From Sphingomonas abaci (GTDB lineage Bacteria; Pseudomonadota; Alphaproteobacteria; Sphingomonadales; Sphingomonadaceae): a stretch of DNA of 64,000 nucleotides. Every line of letters begins with the position of its first letter. Within the stretch, counting starts at the first letter, position 1. This document shows positions 1 to 10,304 of this stretch, piece after piece. A model generated the notes under the pieces. That model was not told where the DNA came from. It was given only the letters and a program-made list of their open reading frames with translations, and did not search any database. A program made the translations under genes and the position numbers. Where the stretch lies: positions 62,001 to 126,000 of the forward strand of contig NZ_JACHNY010000007.1 of assembly GCF_014199625.1 (NCBI RefSeq), written 5' to 3'.

Positions 1-1
1 C

Positions 2-151
2 TACGGCACCAGCTCGCTCGGCCGGGTGCGCCGTCTGATCGGCTATATCGAAAGCCGCGACCTGTTCGTGACGCGCACGGACCTATCGGGCAAGCGCTCG
101 ATCACCATCCCGCATCTGGGCTGGACCACGGAGGCGGCGGAGGCGGGCTGA
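2..151 (+). CDS. C-terminal end of a truncated protein, possibly winged-helix
   Basis: An open frame enters from the left edge and stops at TGA 149-151, giving the last 49 residues of a protein whose start lies outside the window. The segment pattern (a helix around SLGRVRRLIGYIESRDL, then a basic turn around TDLSGKRS, then a beta-like ITIPHLG) resembles the recognition helix and wing of a winged-helix regulator, but this rests on shape only. The gene points toward gapR, which is on the opposite strand, so the two converge. The fragment is too short to name a family. Confidence 0.5.
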   Translation, partial: YGTSSLGRVRRLIGYIESRDLFVTRTDLSGKRSITIPHLGWTTEAAEAG

Positions 152-286
152 TCGCGCCCTATCTCATGCCGCTGCCACACGTAGTGACCGTCAAATGGCG
201 GCCTCAGCGCAATGTCATGCGGCCACCGAGACGGCCGGTCCCCGGTCGGAGCGCCGTCGCGGCTGACCACGGGGCCTCTTACTGGG

Positions 287-304
287 CCCCGGCCTTCGCC
301 GGGG
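287..304. repeat. Single copy of the CCCCGGC palindromic repeat
   Basis: CCCCGGC-CTTC-GCCGGGG forms a perfect 7-bp stem with a 4-base loop. It lies in the convergent gap between the truncated first gene and gapR. The same core recurs as inverted pairs at 23031-23118, 24776-24872 and 40842-40931, and singly at 2677-2700. It could also stop transcription from either side, although no T-run follows. Confidence 0.6.
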
Positions 305-320
305 CGGACCATGACCGCGA

Positions 321-587
321 TCAGATCATCCCCAGCGCCTGCATGTACACTTCCAGGATCGACTGCTCTTCCTGATATTCTTCCCGTTTCTTCTTGCGGA
401 TCGACATGATCTTGCGGATCGCCTTGGGGTCGTAGCCCCGGCCCTTGGCCTCCGCCATGACATCCTTGATGTCGTCCGAGATGCCCTTCTTCTCTTCTTC
501 CAGTCGCTCGGCGCGCTCGATCAGCAGGCGCAGCTCGTCCGCTGCCACCTGACCGCCGCCCATGCCTTCGCCCCGCTCGTCGCCCAT
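321..587 (-). CDS. gapR: GapR-family (DUF2312) nucleoid-associated DNA-binding protein
   Basis: This 88-residue protein matches the DUF2312/GapR family of alphaproteobacteria. GapR binds AT-rich, overtwisted DNA ahead of replication and transcription machinery and helps chromosome replication and segregation. Visible features are a short Gly-rich start, a long charged coiled-coil helix (about 15-45, with [12 protein letters not shown]), then the family-typical block around [10 protein letters not shown] (51-60) and a basic helix with [11 protein letters not shown]. The length fits the family (about 80-100 residues). A stem-loop lies upstream at 615-640. The next minus-strand gene (DUF1244) is 147 bp away, so co-transcription is possible but not obvious. 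Confidence 0.9.
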   Translation of the reverse strand: MGDERGEGMGGGQVAADELRLLIERAERLEEEKKGISDDIKDVMAEAKGRGYDPKAIRKIMSIRKKKREEYQEEQSILEVYMQALGMI

Positions 588-614
588 GATCCGTCCTTAT
601 CGAAATGACACCGC

Positions 615-640
615 CTCCCCTCGCGATGGCACGAGGGGGG
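615..640 (-). terminator. Stem-loop after the DUF1244 gene, terminator-like without T-run
   Basis: A 9-bp stem (CCTCCCCTCG side pairing with CGAGGGGGG, one G-T pair) with an 8-base loop sits between the end of the DUF1244 gene and gapR, both on the minus strand. There is no following T-run, so it is only a candidate terminator or RNA-stabilising hairpin. Confidence 0.35.
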
Positions 641-734
641 CGGGCCGGTTAACCCTGTAGGGTGCGGCGGCGCGTCTACGGGATCGCGCCGCTTCGCTCA
701 AGGCTTTGGCGGCGTGCCGCTCGACCGGCGGGCG

Positions 735-1028
735 TTAGGCCGCGTTGCGGCGGACGCTCTCCTCCATGCGCGCCAGTTGTTCGGGCGTCGCCTCCAGCTG
801 GTGATCGCGCTTCCATTCGGCATAAGGCATGCCGTAGATGGCCTCGCGCGCCTGGTCCTTCGACAGGCCGCCCGCCTCCGCCGTCCAGTCGGACAGGCAG
901 TTGCGGCAGAAGCCCGCCAGGCCCATCAGGTCGACGTTCTGCGCGTCGCTGCGATGGCGCAAGTGCCGGATGAGGCGGCGAAAAGCGGCGGCCGCCGCCG
1001 AGTCGTCGAGTGCGTCAAGAGGGTCCAT
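735..1028 (-). CDS. DUF1244 family protein
   Basis: This 97-residue protein carries the DUF1244 signature: a central VDLMGLAGFCRNCLSDW block (about 32-48) with two cysteines in a CRNC arrangement, followed by a Gly-containing turn and YGMPYAEWK. The family is small, cytosolic and widespread in alphaproteobacteria, and has no established function. The paired cysteines and aromatic residues would suit metal binding, which is inference. It is divergent from pyruvate kinase with 71 bp between start codons, so the two promoters must share that space. Its N-terminus (MDPLDALDD) is acidic, and no signal peptide is seen. Confidence 0.85.
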   Translation of the reverse strand: MDPLDALDDSAAAAAFRRLIRHLRHRSDAQNVDLMGLAGFCRNCLSDWTAEAGGLSKDQAREAIYGMPYAEWKRDHQLEATPEQLARMEESVRRNAA

Positions 1029-1099
1029 ACGTATGCTCCGCGGTTGATCGGACTTATTTAGGCATTAGGACGCGGCGTGCACCCCAGGAAGGTAATCGA

Positions 1100-2563
<1,464 letters not shown>

Positions 2564-2571
2564 GCGTACCC

Positions 2572-2603
2572 CCCCATGCTCCGGTCACTGTCGGAGCATG
2601 GGG
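2572..2603 (+). terminator. Perfect 12-bp hairpin after pyk
   Basis: CCCCATGCTCCG pairs perfectly with CGGAGCATGGGG around an 8-base loop, starting 9 bases after the pyk stop. There is no T-run afterwards, so it may be a Rho-independent-like terminator lacking a tail or a 3' stabilising structure. Its GCTCC/GGAGC core resembles the hairpins at 11587-11612 and 29341-29366. Confidence 0.55.
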
Positions 2604-2676
2604 ATCGGATCATCTTATCGACCCCATCCCTTGCACGGGATCCCTGCGAAACTGTCGAGCTGCCTCCCCTATCCTG

Positions 2677-2700
2677 CCACCCCCGCCTTCGCCGGGGTGG
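2677..2700. repeat. Single CCACCCC-type palindromic repeat
   Basis: This is a CCACCCC(C)GCCTTCGCCGGGGTGG palindrome in the convergent gap between pyk and purD. It is the same family as the paired copies near serA/serC and glgC. The 233-bp gap (2564-2796) otherwise holds only the hairpin at 2572-2603, and I see no gene in it. Confidence 0.55.
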
Positions 2701-2796
2701 CGCGATGGCTTCCCCCCTTTGCGCGGCAAAGTTTTCCACCAGCAGCCAAGCGGGGCGGTCCGACGTCGAACGTCGTGACAGGACCGCCCGCTCGCC

Positions 2797-4059
2797 CTAG
2801 CCTCGCGCAACCTCGCGCCAGCCGATGTCGCGGCGGCAGAAGCCGTCGGCATAGTCGATCGCGTCGACCGCATGATAGGCCAGCGCCTGCGCCCCGGCGA
2901 TCGAGGGCGAGCGGGCGGTGACCGCCAGCACGCGCCCGCCGCTGGCGACCAGCGTGTCGGCATCCATCCGCGTGCCGGCCTGGAAGACGATCGCGCCCGC
3001 CGCCTCCGCCGCGTCCAGCGCGCGGATCGCGCCGCCCGCCGCCGGGGTGCCGGGATAGCCGCGCGCCGCCACCACCACGGTCAGCGCCACATCGTCGGAG
3101 AAGACCGGCGCGGGGGCGGAGGCCAGCCGCCCTTCCGCCACCGCCAGCATCAGCGCGACCAGGTCCCCCTGGAAACGGGGCATCAGCACCTGGGTCTCCG
3201 GATCGCCGAAGCGGGCGTTGTACTCGATCAGCTTCGGCCCCGTCGCGGTCAGCATCAGCCCGGCATAGAGCACGCCGATGAAGGGCGTGCCCTCCGCCGC
3301 CAGCGCGGCGACGGTCGGGCGGATGATCTCGTCGATGGCGCGCGCCTCCAGCGCGGGGGTCAGCACGCGCGCCGGACTGTAGGCGCCCATGCCGCCGGTG
3401 TTCGGTCCGGTGTCGCCGTCGCCGACGCGCTTGTGGTCCTGGGCGGTGCCGAACGCCATGATGTCGGCGCCGTCGGTCAGCACGAACAGGCTGGCCTCCT
3501 CGCCGTCCAGGAACTCCTCGATCACCGCCTCCGCGCCCGGCGTGGCGAAGAGATCGCGCACCGCCGCCAGCGCCTCGTCCCGGGTCATGGCGACGGTCAC
3601 TCCCTTGCCCGCCGCCAGGCCATCCGCCTTCACCACCACCGGCAGGCCGAAGGTGCCGGTCAGCGCGGCTTCCGCGGTGGCGAGGTCGGTGACGCGCAGG
3701 TAACCGGCGGTGGGGATGCCGGCGCGCGCGCACAGATCCTTGGTGAAGCCCTTCGACCCTTCGAGCTGCGCCGCCGCGCGGCCGGGGCCGAACACCGGCA
3801 CGCCGGCCGCCCGCAGGCTGTCCGCCAGGCCGTCGACCAGCGGCGCTTCCGGCCCGATCACCACCAGGCCGATCGCCTGCGCCTTCGCGAAGGCGACGAC
3901 GGCGGCGTGATCGGTCGCGTCGAGCGGCACGATCGTCGCGACCTGTGCGATGCCGGGGTTGCCGGGCGCGGCGAAGAGCGTATCGAGAAGCGGCGATTGC
4001 GCCAGCTTCCATGCCAGCGCGTGTTCGCGGCCCCCGGAGCCGAGTAGCAGGACGTTCAT
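2797..4059 (-). CDS. purD: Phosphoribosylamine--glycine ligase (GAR synthetase)
   Basis: Second step of de novo purine synthesis: 5-phosphoribosylamine plus glycine plus ATP gives glycinamide ribonucleotide. The 420-residue product starts with the family-typical [19 protein letters not shown], has the ATP-grasp glycine loop DGLAAGKGV, and the GARS signature RFGDPETQ in the C-terminal half. Length is normal. The start at 4059 has AAGGGA 8 bases upstream; the open frame extends 53 codons further but that part is not family-like. Its start codon overlaps the xseA start codon on the other strand by two bases, so the promoter of each gene must lie inside the other's coding region. Confidence 0.96.
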   Translation of the reverse strand: MNVLLLGSGGREHALAWKLAQSPLLDTLFAAPGNPGIAQVATIVPLDATDHAAVVAFAKAQAIGLVVIGPEAPLVDGLADSLRAAGVPVFGPGRAAAQLEGSKGFTKDLCARAGIPTAGYLRVTDLATAEAALTGTFGLPVVVKADGLAAGKGVTVAMTRDEALAAVRDLFATPGAEAVIEEFLDGEEASLFVLTDGADIMAFGTAQDHKRVGDGDTGPNTGGMGAYSPARVLTPALEARAIDEIIRPTVAALAAEGTPFIGVLYAGLMLTATGPKLIEYNARFGDPETQVLMPRFQGDLVALMLAVAEGRLASAPAPVFSDDVALTVVVAARGYPGTPAAGGAIRALDAAEAAGAIVFQAGTRMDADTLVASGGRVLAVTARSPSIAGAQALAYHAVDAIDYADGFCRRDIGWREVARG

Positions 4060-5470
4060 GCCCGATCCCTTTTCATCTGAGCCGCGGCTGGTAGCCGAGC
4101 CGGCGCCCGGCGACAACGCACTCGCTCTGTCGGTCGGCGAGCTGTCGTCCAGGCTGAAGCGCATGGTGGAGGGCGAGTTCGGCCATGTCCGCCTGCGCGG
4201 CGAGATTTCCGGGTTCAAGCGCGCCGCCTCCGGCCATGTCTACCTGGCGCTGAAGGATGAATCGGCGGTCATCGACGGGGTGATGTGGAAGGGGGTCGCC
4301 AACGGCCTGGCCTTCAGCCCGCAGGACGGGGTGGAGGTGATCGCCACCGGCAAGCTGACCATCTATCCCGGCCGCTCCAAATACCAGATCGTGATCGAGC
4401 GGATGGAGCTGGCCGGGGCGGGCGCGCTGATGGCGCTGCTGGAGAAGCTGCGCGCGCAGCTCGCCGGCGAGGGGCTGTTCGACCGTGCGCGCAAACGCGC
4501 CCTGCCCTATCTGCCGCGCGTGATCGGGGTCGTCACCTCGCCGACCGGCGCGGTGATCCGCGACATCCTCCACCGGCTGGAGGACCGTTGCCCGACGCAT
4601 GTGATCGTCTGGCCCGTCAAGGTGCAGGGCGAGGGCGCGGCGGCCGAGGTGGCGGCGGCGGTGCGCGGCCTCGACGCCTTACCGGCGGACGGCCCGGTGC
4701 CGCGTCCCGATCTGGTCATCGTCGCGCGCGGTGGCGGCTCGATCGAGGATCTCTGGGCGTTCAACGAGGAGGCGGTGGTGCGCGCCGTCGCGGCCTGTTC
4801 GATCCCGATCATCTCGGCAGTCGGGCACGAGACGGACACGACATTGTGCGACCATGCCGCCGACCTGCGCGCGCCGACGCCGACCGCCGCCGCCGAGATC
4901 GCGGTGCCGGTGCTCGCCGACCTGCGGCTGACCCTTGATTCGCATCGCCAGCGCACCGAACGCTGCGCGCGCCGCTATGTCGAGCGCGGGCGCGAACGGC
5001 TGACCGCGCTCGCCCGGCTGCTGCCCAGGCGCGACGCGCTGCTGGGGCCGCAGCGGCAGCGCGCCGACGATGCGGGCGCGCGGCTGGATCGCGGGCTGGA
5101 GCGGCGGGTGACGGTGGCGCGCGGCCAGCTCGACCGCGCGACCGGCGCGCTGCGCCCGGCGGTGTTGCAACGGCAGGTGGACTCCGCCCGCCATCGGCTG
5201 GAATCGACGTGGCGGCTGGTCCAGACGCTCAACCCCGACAATGTGCTGGAGCGCGGCTATGCCCGGGTCACCGGCCGCGACGGCGCGACGCTGATGTCCA
5301 GCGCGGCGGTGGCGGCGGCGGGGGCGGTGACGCTCCATTTTCGCGACGGCAATGTCGATGTGGCGGTCGATCCGGGCGATGGCCCGACCCTCGACCGGCC
5401 CCGCCGGGTTGAGCGGTCCGCGCCCAGGGCCTATGCGGCCCCCAGTCCCGAGCAGCCGACGCTGCTCTAG
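4058..5470 (+). CDS. xseA: Exodeoxyribonuclease VII large subunit
   Basis: Catalytic subunit of exonuclease VII, which degrades single-stranded DNA in both directions and acts in mismatch and damage repair with the small XseB subunit (not in this window). The 470-residue product has an N-terminal OB-fold ([19 protein letters not shown], then [10 protein letters not shown]), the central [12 protein letters not shown] block, the catalytic region with [12 protein letters not shown] and [15 protein letters not shown], and a long Arg-rich coiled-coil C-terminus. The start at 4058 is supported by GCAGGAC about 6 bases upstream and by the family-typical MPDPF opening. DUF2093 follows after 18 bp and probably belongs to the same transcript. 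Confidence 0.95.
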   Translation: MPDPFSSEPRLVAEPAPGDNALALSVGELSSRLKRMVEGEFGHVRLRGEISGFKRAASGHVYLALKDESAVIDGVMWKGVANGLAFSPQDGVEVIATGKLTIYPGRSKYQIVIERMELAGAGALMALLEKLRAQLAGEGLFDRARKRALPYLPRVIGVVTSPTGAVIRDILHRLEDRCPTHVIVWPVKVQGEGAAAEVAAAVRGLDALPADGPVPRPDLVIVARGGGSIEDLWAFNEEAVVRAVAACSIPIISAVGHETDTTLCDHAADLRAPTPTAAAEIAVPVLADLRLTLDSHRQRTERCARRYVERGRERLTALARLLPRRDALLGPQRQRADDAGARLDRGLERRVTVARGQLDRATGALRPAVLQRQVDSARHRLESTWRLVQTLNPDNVLERGYARVTGRDGATLMSSAAVAAAGAVTLHFRDGNVDVAVDPGDGPTLDRPRRVERSAPRAYAAPSPEQPTLL

Positions 5471-5488
5471 CCGCGAAGAAAGCTCTCC

Positions 5489-5689
5489 ATGCTGATGTCC
5501 AACGCCGATCGCCCTGCCCGCCTCCATTATATGGCGAACGGCTTTCGCGTGCTGGTGCCGGGCGATCATGTCGTCTGCGGCGTGACGGGCGCGCGCATCG
5601 CGCTGGAGGACCTGCGCTACTGGAGCGTGCGCGACCAGCAGCCCTATGCCACGGCCCAGGTGTCGAGCGAGGCGCTGGCGCCGCGATGA
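5489..5689 (+). CDS. DUF2093 domain-containing small protein
   Basis: This 66-residue protein matches DUF2093, a short alphaproteobacterial family of unknown function. The family pattern is visible as LHYMANGFRVLVPGDHVVC, then GVTGARIALEDLRYWSV and a closing QQPYAT. The conserved Cys sits just before the CGVTG turn, reminiscent of a small metal-ribbon or beta-barrel fold (inference). The second ATG (5495) is an alternative start. Its stop overlaps the M23 peptidase start as ATGA, so translation is probably coupled. Gene order xseA-DUF2093-peptidase suggests one transcript. Confidence 0.85.
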   Translation: MLMSNADRPARLHYMANGFRVLVPGDHVVCGVTGARIALEDLRYWSVRDQQPYATAQVSSEALAPR

Positions 5690-6555
5690 AGGCGGGGTGC
5701 GCACTGGCGCTGCTGCTCTCCGCCGCGCCCGTCGCGGCGGCGACGCGCGACGCCATCGCGCAGGACACGCTGCCGCCCGCCACCGCCGCCGTTGCGCCGT
5801 TCCGCTGGTCGGGCGACGCGATCCAGGGCGGGCTGATCCGGGGGGAGGCGCCCGAGGGCGCGGTGCTGGCGACGCTCGACGGCCAGCCGCTACCGATCGC
5901 GGCGGACGGGGCGTTCATCATCGGCTTCGACCGCGACGCTGGCCCCGCCGCGCGGGTCGAGGTGACGATGGCGGACGGCCGTACGCTCAGCCAGACGCTG
6001 GCGGTCGCGCCGCGCGACTGGCGGATCGAGCGGGTCGACGCACCCTATCGCGCCGGCAAGACCGATGCGGAGTTCGCCGCCGCCCGCCCGGCCGAGCTGG
6101 CGCGGATCGTCGCGGCGCGTGCGGTCGCCACCGACGCGACCGGCTGGCAGCAGAGTTTCCGCTGGCCGGCGGCGGGGCGGCAATCGGGCTGGTTCGGCTC
6201 GCAGCGCGTCTATCAGGGCAAGCCCGGCGGCTATCACAGCGGCGCGGACGTGGCGGTGCCGACCGGCACGCCGATCATCGCCCCCGCCGATGGCGTGGTG
6301 ATCCTGGCCGCGCAAACGCCGTTCACGCTGGAGGGGCATCTGCTGATGCTCGACCATGGCATGGGGCTCAACAGCGCCTTCCTGCACCTGTCGCGGATCG
6401 ACGTCGCCCCCGGCGACCACGTCCGCCAGGGTCAAGTGATCGGTCGCTCGGGCGCGACCGGCCGAGCGACCGGCCCGCACCTCCACTGGAGCCTCCAATG
6501 GCGCGGTGCGAAGCTCGACCCTCTGCTGGTCGCGGGGCCGGTGCCGGCGCGGTAA
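5686..6555 (+). CDS. Secreted M23 family metallopeptidase (LytM-like)
   Basis: Predicted exported peptidoglycan endopeptidase or LytM-domain activator acting in the periplasm. The 289-residue protein opens with a signal peptide (MKAGCALALLLSAAPVAAA). A beta-rich middle region (40-110) is followed by the catalytic M23 domain (about 160-285). Zinc ligands are present as HSGAD (His184, Asp188) and the HLH motif (265-267), with a further His234 in FLHLS, so the domain looks catalytically intact rather than degenerate. The start overlaps the DUF2093 stop by 4 bases. A CGTGCT/AGCACG hairpin follows the stop. Confidence 0.92.
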   Translation: MKAGCALALLLSAAPVAAATRDAIAQDTLPPATAAVAPFRWSGDAIQGGLIRGEAPEGAVLATLDGQPLPIAADGAFIIGFDRDAGPAARVEVTMADGRTLSQTLAVAPRDWRIERVDAPYRAGKTDAEFAAARPAELARIVAARAVATDATGWQQSFRWPAAGRQSGWFGSQRVYQGKPGGYHSGADVAVPTGTPIIAPADGVVILAAQTPFTLEGHLLMLDHGMGLNSAFLHLSRIDVAPGDHVRQGQVIGRSGATGRATGPHLHWSLQWRGAKLDPLLVAGPVPAR

Positions 6556-6585
6556 GATCGTGCTTGCCCGGGAGCACGGGGACGC

Positions 6586-6885
6586 GTGCTCGATGGTCGC
6601 ACCGTTGACGTGCGCCGCATCCGCGCCCACGTCGCGGCGATGGTGATCGAACCCGTTCCGTCCGACCTGCGCGCCTTCCTCGTCAAGGACTTCACCGAAG
6701 CCGAGCTCGCGGAGGGCTATAGCGGCGCGCTCTATGCGCTGTGCGCGACGCGGCCCTATATGCTGGCGCGCGAGGCGGATCTCGCCTTCTCGATCGACCG
6801 GGCGCGCTGGGAGCGCGAACGGATCATCCAGCTCCGCTTCGACACGATCGCCGATGCGGTCCGCTTCTTCGGCTGGATCGGCTGA
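6586..6885 (+). CDS. Hypothetical 99-residue protein
   Basis: I do not recognise this protein. It is acidic to neutral and Arg-rich, with no signal peptide or membrane segment, and is largely helical by composition (RAFLVKDFTEAELAEG, then RERIIQLRFDTIADAVRFF). The annotated start is GTG with GGGGA 4-5 bases upstream; ATG at 6640 (MVIEPVPSD) is the alternative. It lies 30 bp after the M23 peptidase and converges on the TonB receptor, with a shared terminator-like hairpin between. Codon use matches its neighbours, which supports a real gene. Confidence 0.6.
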   Translation: MLDGRTVDVRRIRAHVAAMVIEPVPSDLRAFLVKDFTEAELAEGYSGALYALCATRPYMLAREADLAFSIDRARWERERIIQLRFDTIADAVRFFGWIG

Positions 6886-6892
6886 GGACAGC

Positions 6893-6921
6893 AAAAACCC
6901 CCGCCGCTCGCGCGACGGGGG
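6893..6921 (-). terminator. Rho-independent terminator of the TonB receptor gene
   Basis: Read on the minus strand, CCCCCGTCGC pairs with GCGGCGGGGG (10 bp, one T-G pair) around a GCGA loop and is followed by TTTTT. It lies 10 bases past the receptor stop at 6931, an ideal placement. The plus-strand hypothetical gene also ends just before it. Confidence 0.85.
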
Positions 6922-6930
6922 CCGGCCGGC

Positions 6931-9270
6931 TCAGCGGAACTTGCCGCCGAGCGAGACGCCGATGATGCGCGGGTCGTTGAACACCGCCGCGTTGTAGTTC
7001 TCGATCACGCCCTTCAGGTTCTTCTCGTTGGTGACGTTGCGCGCGAACACCGCCAGTTCGAGATTGTCGTCCGGGGTGCGGTAGCCGACCTTCACGCCAC
7101 CTTCGAAATTGCCGTTCGCATAGAACTCCTTCGTCCGGTACAGCACGAAGTTGGTGTAGCCCTGGATGTTCCAGTCGGTCGCGGCAAACAGGGTGCCGCC
7201 ATTGGCCAGCGGCTGGTCCCAGCGGACGGTCGCGTCGAGATTATACTTCGGCGCATTGGGCAGCGGGTTGCCGTCGATCTTCGCCAGATAGACCGGGCCG
7301 AAGGCGGTGGCGACGCGACGCACCGGGTTCAGGACGGTGCAGGTCATCTGCCCGTTGAGGGCGCAAACCTGCGCCTCGGCATTGCGATCCTTGATCTCGG
7401 AATGCAGCGCGCTGGCCCCCAGCGAGACCGTCAGCTCGCGGCGCGGCTGCCAGGCGAGCTCCGCCTCCATGCCGTACGCGCGCGCCTTGTTCGCGTTGAA
7501 CAGTACGCCATTGCCGTCGGTGTCATTGCCGTTCAGCTGGATGTCGTCGACCGTATAGGTGAACAGCGCCGTGTTGAAGCGCAGCGTGTTGCCGATCAAA
7601 TTCGACTTGGTGCCGACCTCATAGGAAACGATCGTCTCCGAATCGGCGGTCGAGAAGTCGGAGTTGAACACCGCCGAGCGGCCCTGGATGGTCGGGCCCC
7701 GGAAGCCGCGCGCGACGCGGGCATAGACGCTGTTCGCCGGATTGACCTGCCACAGCGCGCTGACGTCCCAGCTGGGCTGCGTGTCCGACAGGCGGACATC
7801 GGTGCGGCCCCGATAGGTGACGGCGTTGGTGGCGCTGTTCGCCGTCTTCAGCAGGCGGGTGCGCTTGGTGTCCTCGGTCACCCGGCCGCCGGCGGTGATC
7901 GTGAGGGAGTCGAGCAGCTTGTAGCTCGCCTGGGCGAAGCCTGCCCAGGAGGTGTTGGTGTTGCGCAGGCGGACCCAGTTGTTGGGGTTGGCGCCGATCA
8001 GGAAGGCGCGCTGGTAGAAGTCGGTCAGGTCGGCCGAGTTGAAGTAGAAGCCGCCGAGCTGCCAGGTGAAGCGACCGCCGCTTGGCGAGGCGAGGCGCAG
8101 CTCCTGGGTGTATTGGTCGAGGTCGCGCACCTGGCCCTGGCTGAGGCCGAAGCCGTTGGCCACCCCGTTCACCGGATAGAGCGCGCCCGCGCCGCCATCG
8201 GTGTCGCCCCGGCTATAGCCCTTGGTCGTCTCATAGCCGCTGATCGCGGTCAGGATCGCCGGACCGAAGTCGTAGGACGCGTTCACCGACCAGCCGCGCG
8301 TCTGATAGGACTGCGGGTTGTCCTGTCCCTCGTCATAGGCGACGACGCCGCGCGGCTCGGCCGACACGTCGTTGCTGCCCAGCTTCAGCGCGCCGCGATG
8401 GAACAGCGTCGAGGTGCCGTCATACCAGCGCGCATGGCCGGAGACGAGGACCGAGGCGCGGTCGGTCGGGGTGAGCAGCAGTTGCAGGCGCACGTCGCGC
8501 TCGTCGAACCCGCCCATGGCGTCCTTGCGCGGCGTGTTGGTGCGGTCGGCGCTGACCCCGGCGAAGCGATTGTCGACCCAATTGTCGCGGTGCTGGATCA
8601 GCGCCGACAGACGGAACGCCACCAGGTCGCGCGCGATCGGGCCGCCGACGCCCATGTCGAAGCTGTTGCTGCCATAGCTGCCGACCGAGGCCTGGCCGCG
8701 GCCCTGGAAGGTCTGGCTGGGACGGATCGTGTCGAACTTGATGATGCCGGCGGTGGTGTTGCGGCCGAACAGCGAACCCTGCGGGCCGCGCAGCACCTCG
8801 ATCTGGTTGACGTCGAACACCGGGTTCGACTTCAGCACGACATGCTCCAGCACGATGTCGTCCTGGATGATCGACACGGGCTGCGACGCGCCCAAGTAGA
8901 AATCGACGTTGCCCAGGCCGCGAATGTAGAAGCGCGGGAAGATGCGGCCGGTGGTCGTCTCCGCATAGAGGCCGGGCACGCGGCCCGACAGCGCCAGGAT
9001 ATCCTCGCCGCCCGCCATATAGTCGCGCATCGACTGGCCGCTGACCGCGGTGACCGACAGCGGCACGCGCTGGAGGTTCTCGCTGCGGCGCTCGGCGGTG
9101 ACGGTGATCTCCTGCAGCCCGTCCTCGTTGCCGGCGGGGGCGGCCGACTGGGTGGCGGCGGGATCGGGCGCGCCGGCGGGGCCGGTCTGCGCGGCGGCGA
9201 CGCCGCCCATGGACAGCGCGGCGATCCCCGCGCCCAGGCGCAGGGCAGGCTTCAAGCAGATACGAAACAC
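6931..9270 (-). CDS. TonB-dependent outer-membrane receptor
   Basis: Outer-membrane beta-barrel that imports a scarce substrate using TonB-ExbBD energy. The 779-residue product has a signal peptide (FRICLKPALRLGAG...GVAAAQ), a TonB-box-like EITVTAERR, a plug domain with FYIRGLGNVD, DVNQIEVLRGPQGSLFGRN and the TAG-II loop, then a barrel ending in an aromatic-terminated strand (SLGGKFR). The GTG start at 9270 is preferred: AGGGAAG sits 5 bases upstream and the signal peptide begins there, while the longer frame to 9375 adds 35 unrelated residues. The plug style resembles receptors for siderophores or plant-derived small molecules, but the substrate cannot be read. A Crp/Fnr regulator lies directly upstream. 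Confidence 0.93.
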   Translation of the reverse strand: MFRICLKPALRLGAGIAALSMGGVAAAQTGPAGAPDPAATQSAAPAGNEDGLQEITVTAERRSENLQRVPLSVTAVSGQSMRDYMAGGEDILALSGRVPGLYAETTTGRIFPRFYIRGLGNVDFYLGASQPVSIIQDDIVLEHVVLKSNPVFDVNQIEVLRGPQGSLFGRNTTAGIIKFDTIRPSQTFQGRGQASVGSYGSNSFDMGVGGPIARDLVAFRLSALIQHRDNWVDNRFAGVSADRTNTPRKDAMGGFDERDVRLQLLLTPTDRASVLVSGHARWYDGTSTLFHRGALKLGSNDVSAEPRGVVAYDEGQDNPQSYQTRGWSVNASYDFGPAILTAISGYETTKGYSRGDTDGGAGALYPVNGVANGFGLSQGQVRDLDQYTQELRLASPSGGRFTWQLGGFYFNSADLTDFYQRAFLIGANPNNWVRLRNTNTSWAGFAQASYKLLDSLTITAGGRVTEDTKRTRLLKTANSATNAVTYRGRTDVRLSDTQPSWDVSALWQVNPANSVYARVARGFRGPTIQGRSAVFNSDFSTADSETIVSYEVGTKSNLIGNTLRFNTALFTYTVDDIQLNGNDTDGNGVLFNANKARAYGMEAELAWQPRRELTVSLGASALHSEIKDRNAEAQVCALNGQMTCTVLNPVRRVATAFGPVYLAKIDGNPLPNAPKYNLDATVRWDQPLANGGTLFAATDWNIQGYTNFVLYRTKEFYANGNFEGGVKVGYRTPDDNLELAVFARNVTNEKNLKGVIENYNAAVFNDPRIIGVSLGGKFR

Positions 9271-9275
9271 GGATA

Positions 9276-9282
9276 CTTCCCT
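9276..9282 (-). promoter_or_regulatory. Ribosome binding site deciding a GTG start
   Basis: On the minus strand AGGGAAG lies 5 bases before GTG (9268-9270). It places the TonB receptor start at the beginning of its signal peptide rather than at the ATG 105 bases upstream. Confidence 0.7.
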
Positions 9283-9458
9283 TTTTTGGTCAAACCAGGG
9301 ACCGGCCGATGTTTCTCGCCGTCGCGCGCCGCCGGACTCTGCCGGTCCGGACGGGGCGACGGACGCCTCCCGCAAACGGTCGGCCCGGTCCCAGGCCCGG
9401 CGCGGTAAAGCCTATATATGTCGGTATGATGGCACCGGTGTTCCGCCGGTCGCCGCGC

Positions 9459-10226
9459 TCAGCGCAGACCGGCCTCGTCGGGCAGCCAGTCGGTGGCGAT
9501 GCTGGCATAACGGTCGACGAAGCCGGTGAAGGCGATCAACGCCGCATCGTCGAGCAGCGTCACCCGCTTGCCCGCGCGCGCGATCATGCCGCGCTTTTCC
9601 ATTTCGCGGAAGGTGCGGTTGACATGGACCTTGGTCAGGCCCAGCGCATCGCCGATATCGGTCTGGGTCAGCGGCAGCTCGATCGTGTCGACCACGCCGC
9701 CCGCCGTGCTGCGCAGCCGCGCGCGGATGTCGAGCAGCAGGGTCGCCAGCCGGTGGAGCGCATCGGTCCGCCCGACCGACGTCAACCGGTCGCCCATCGC
9801 CACCGCTTCCGCCGCCGCCATCGCATAGAGGAAGCCGCCGATCCGGCCGTGCCGCGCGAACAGCCGCCCCAGATCGCCTTTGCGGACCGGCGTGACGATA
9901 CAGTCGCTAACCGCGGTCAGCGTTGCGCCGGCATGGTGCCAGGGGATGGAGGAGGTGCCGATCAGGTCACCGGGATAATGGAAGCGCAGGATCTGCCGCG
10001 TGCCGTCGGGCAGGCGGTTGGACAGGTGCAGCCAGCCCTGCTGCACCACGAACAGCGACACCGCCGGTTCGCCCGCGGTCAGCAGCGGCTCGCCCGGCGT
10101 CAGCTTCTGTGGCGCGCCCTCCAGCAGGTCCAGCGCCGCTTCCTCGTCCCGGTCGAGCGACAGGTGGCGGGCGATGCGGATCGCCAATGCGCTCTTGCGG
10201 GGGAAAATCGGTCCGGCGCGGTTCAT
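9459..10226 (-). CDS. Crp/Fnr family transcriptional regulator
   Basis: Predicted DNA-binding regulator of 255 residues. The N-terminal cyclic-nucleotide-binding-like beta-roll (about 20-140) contains GWLHLSNRLPDGTRQ and RFHYPGDLIGTSS. A dimerisation helix follows, then a C-terminal helix-turn-helix with LTQTDIGDALGLTKVHVNRT and a wing at RAGKRVTLL. Only one cysteine is present in the sensory part, so an Fnr-type iron-sulfur cluster is unlikely. The classical cAMP-contact signature is not clear, so the signal is unknown. The start at 10226 (MNRAGPIF) gives the usual length. The TonB receptor starts 188 bp downstream on the same strand and is a candidate target. Confidence 0.9.
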   Translation of the reverse strand: MNRAGPIFPRKSALAIRIARHLSLDRDEEAALDLLEGAPQKLTPGEPLLTAGEPAVSLFVVQQGWLHLSNRLPDGTRQILRFHYPGDLIGTSSIPWHHAGATLTAVSDCIVTPVRKGDLGRLFARHGRIGGFLYAMAAAEAVAMGDRLTSVGRTDALHRLATLLLDIRARLRSTAGGVVDTIELPLTQTDIGDALGLTKVHVNRTFREMEKRGMIARAGKRVTLLDDAALIAFTGFVDRYASIATDWLPDEAGLR

Positions 10227-10304
10227 GACGGTGACATGCCATGCCCCCCGCGCCCCCGCAACGGGGCCCCACAATTATCGGCCTTGCGGGAACCCTTCGC
10301 GCGA

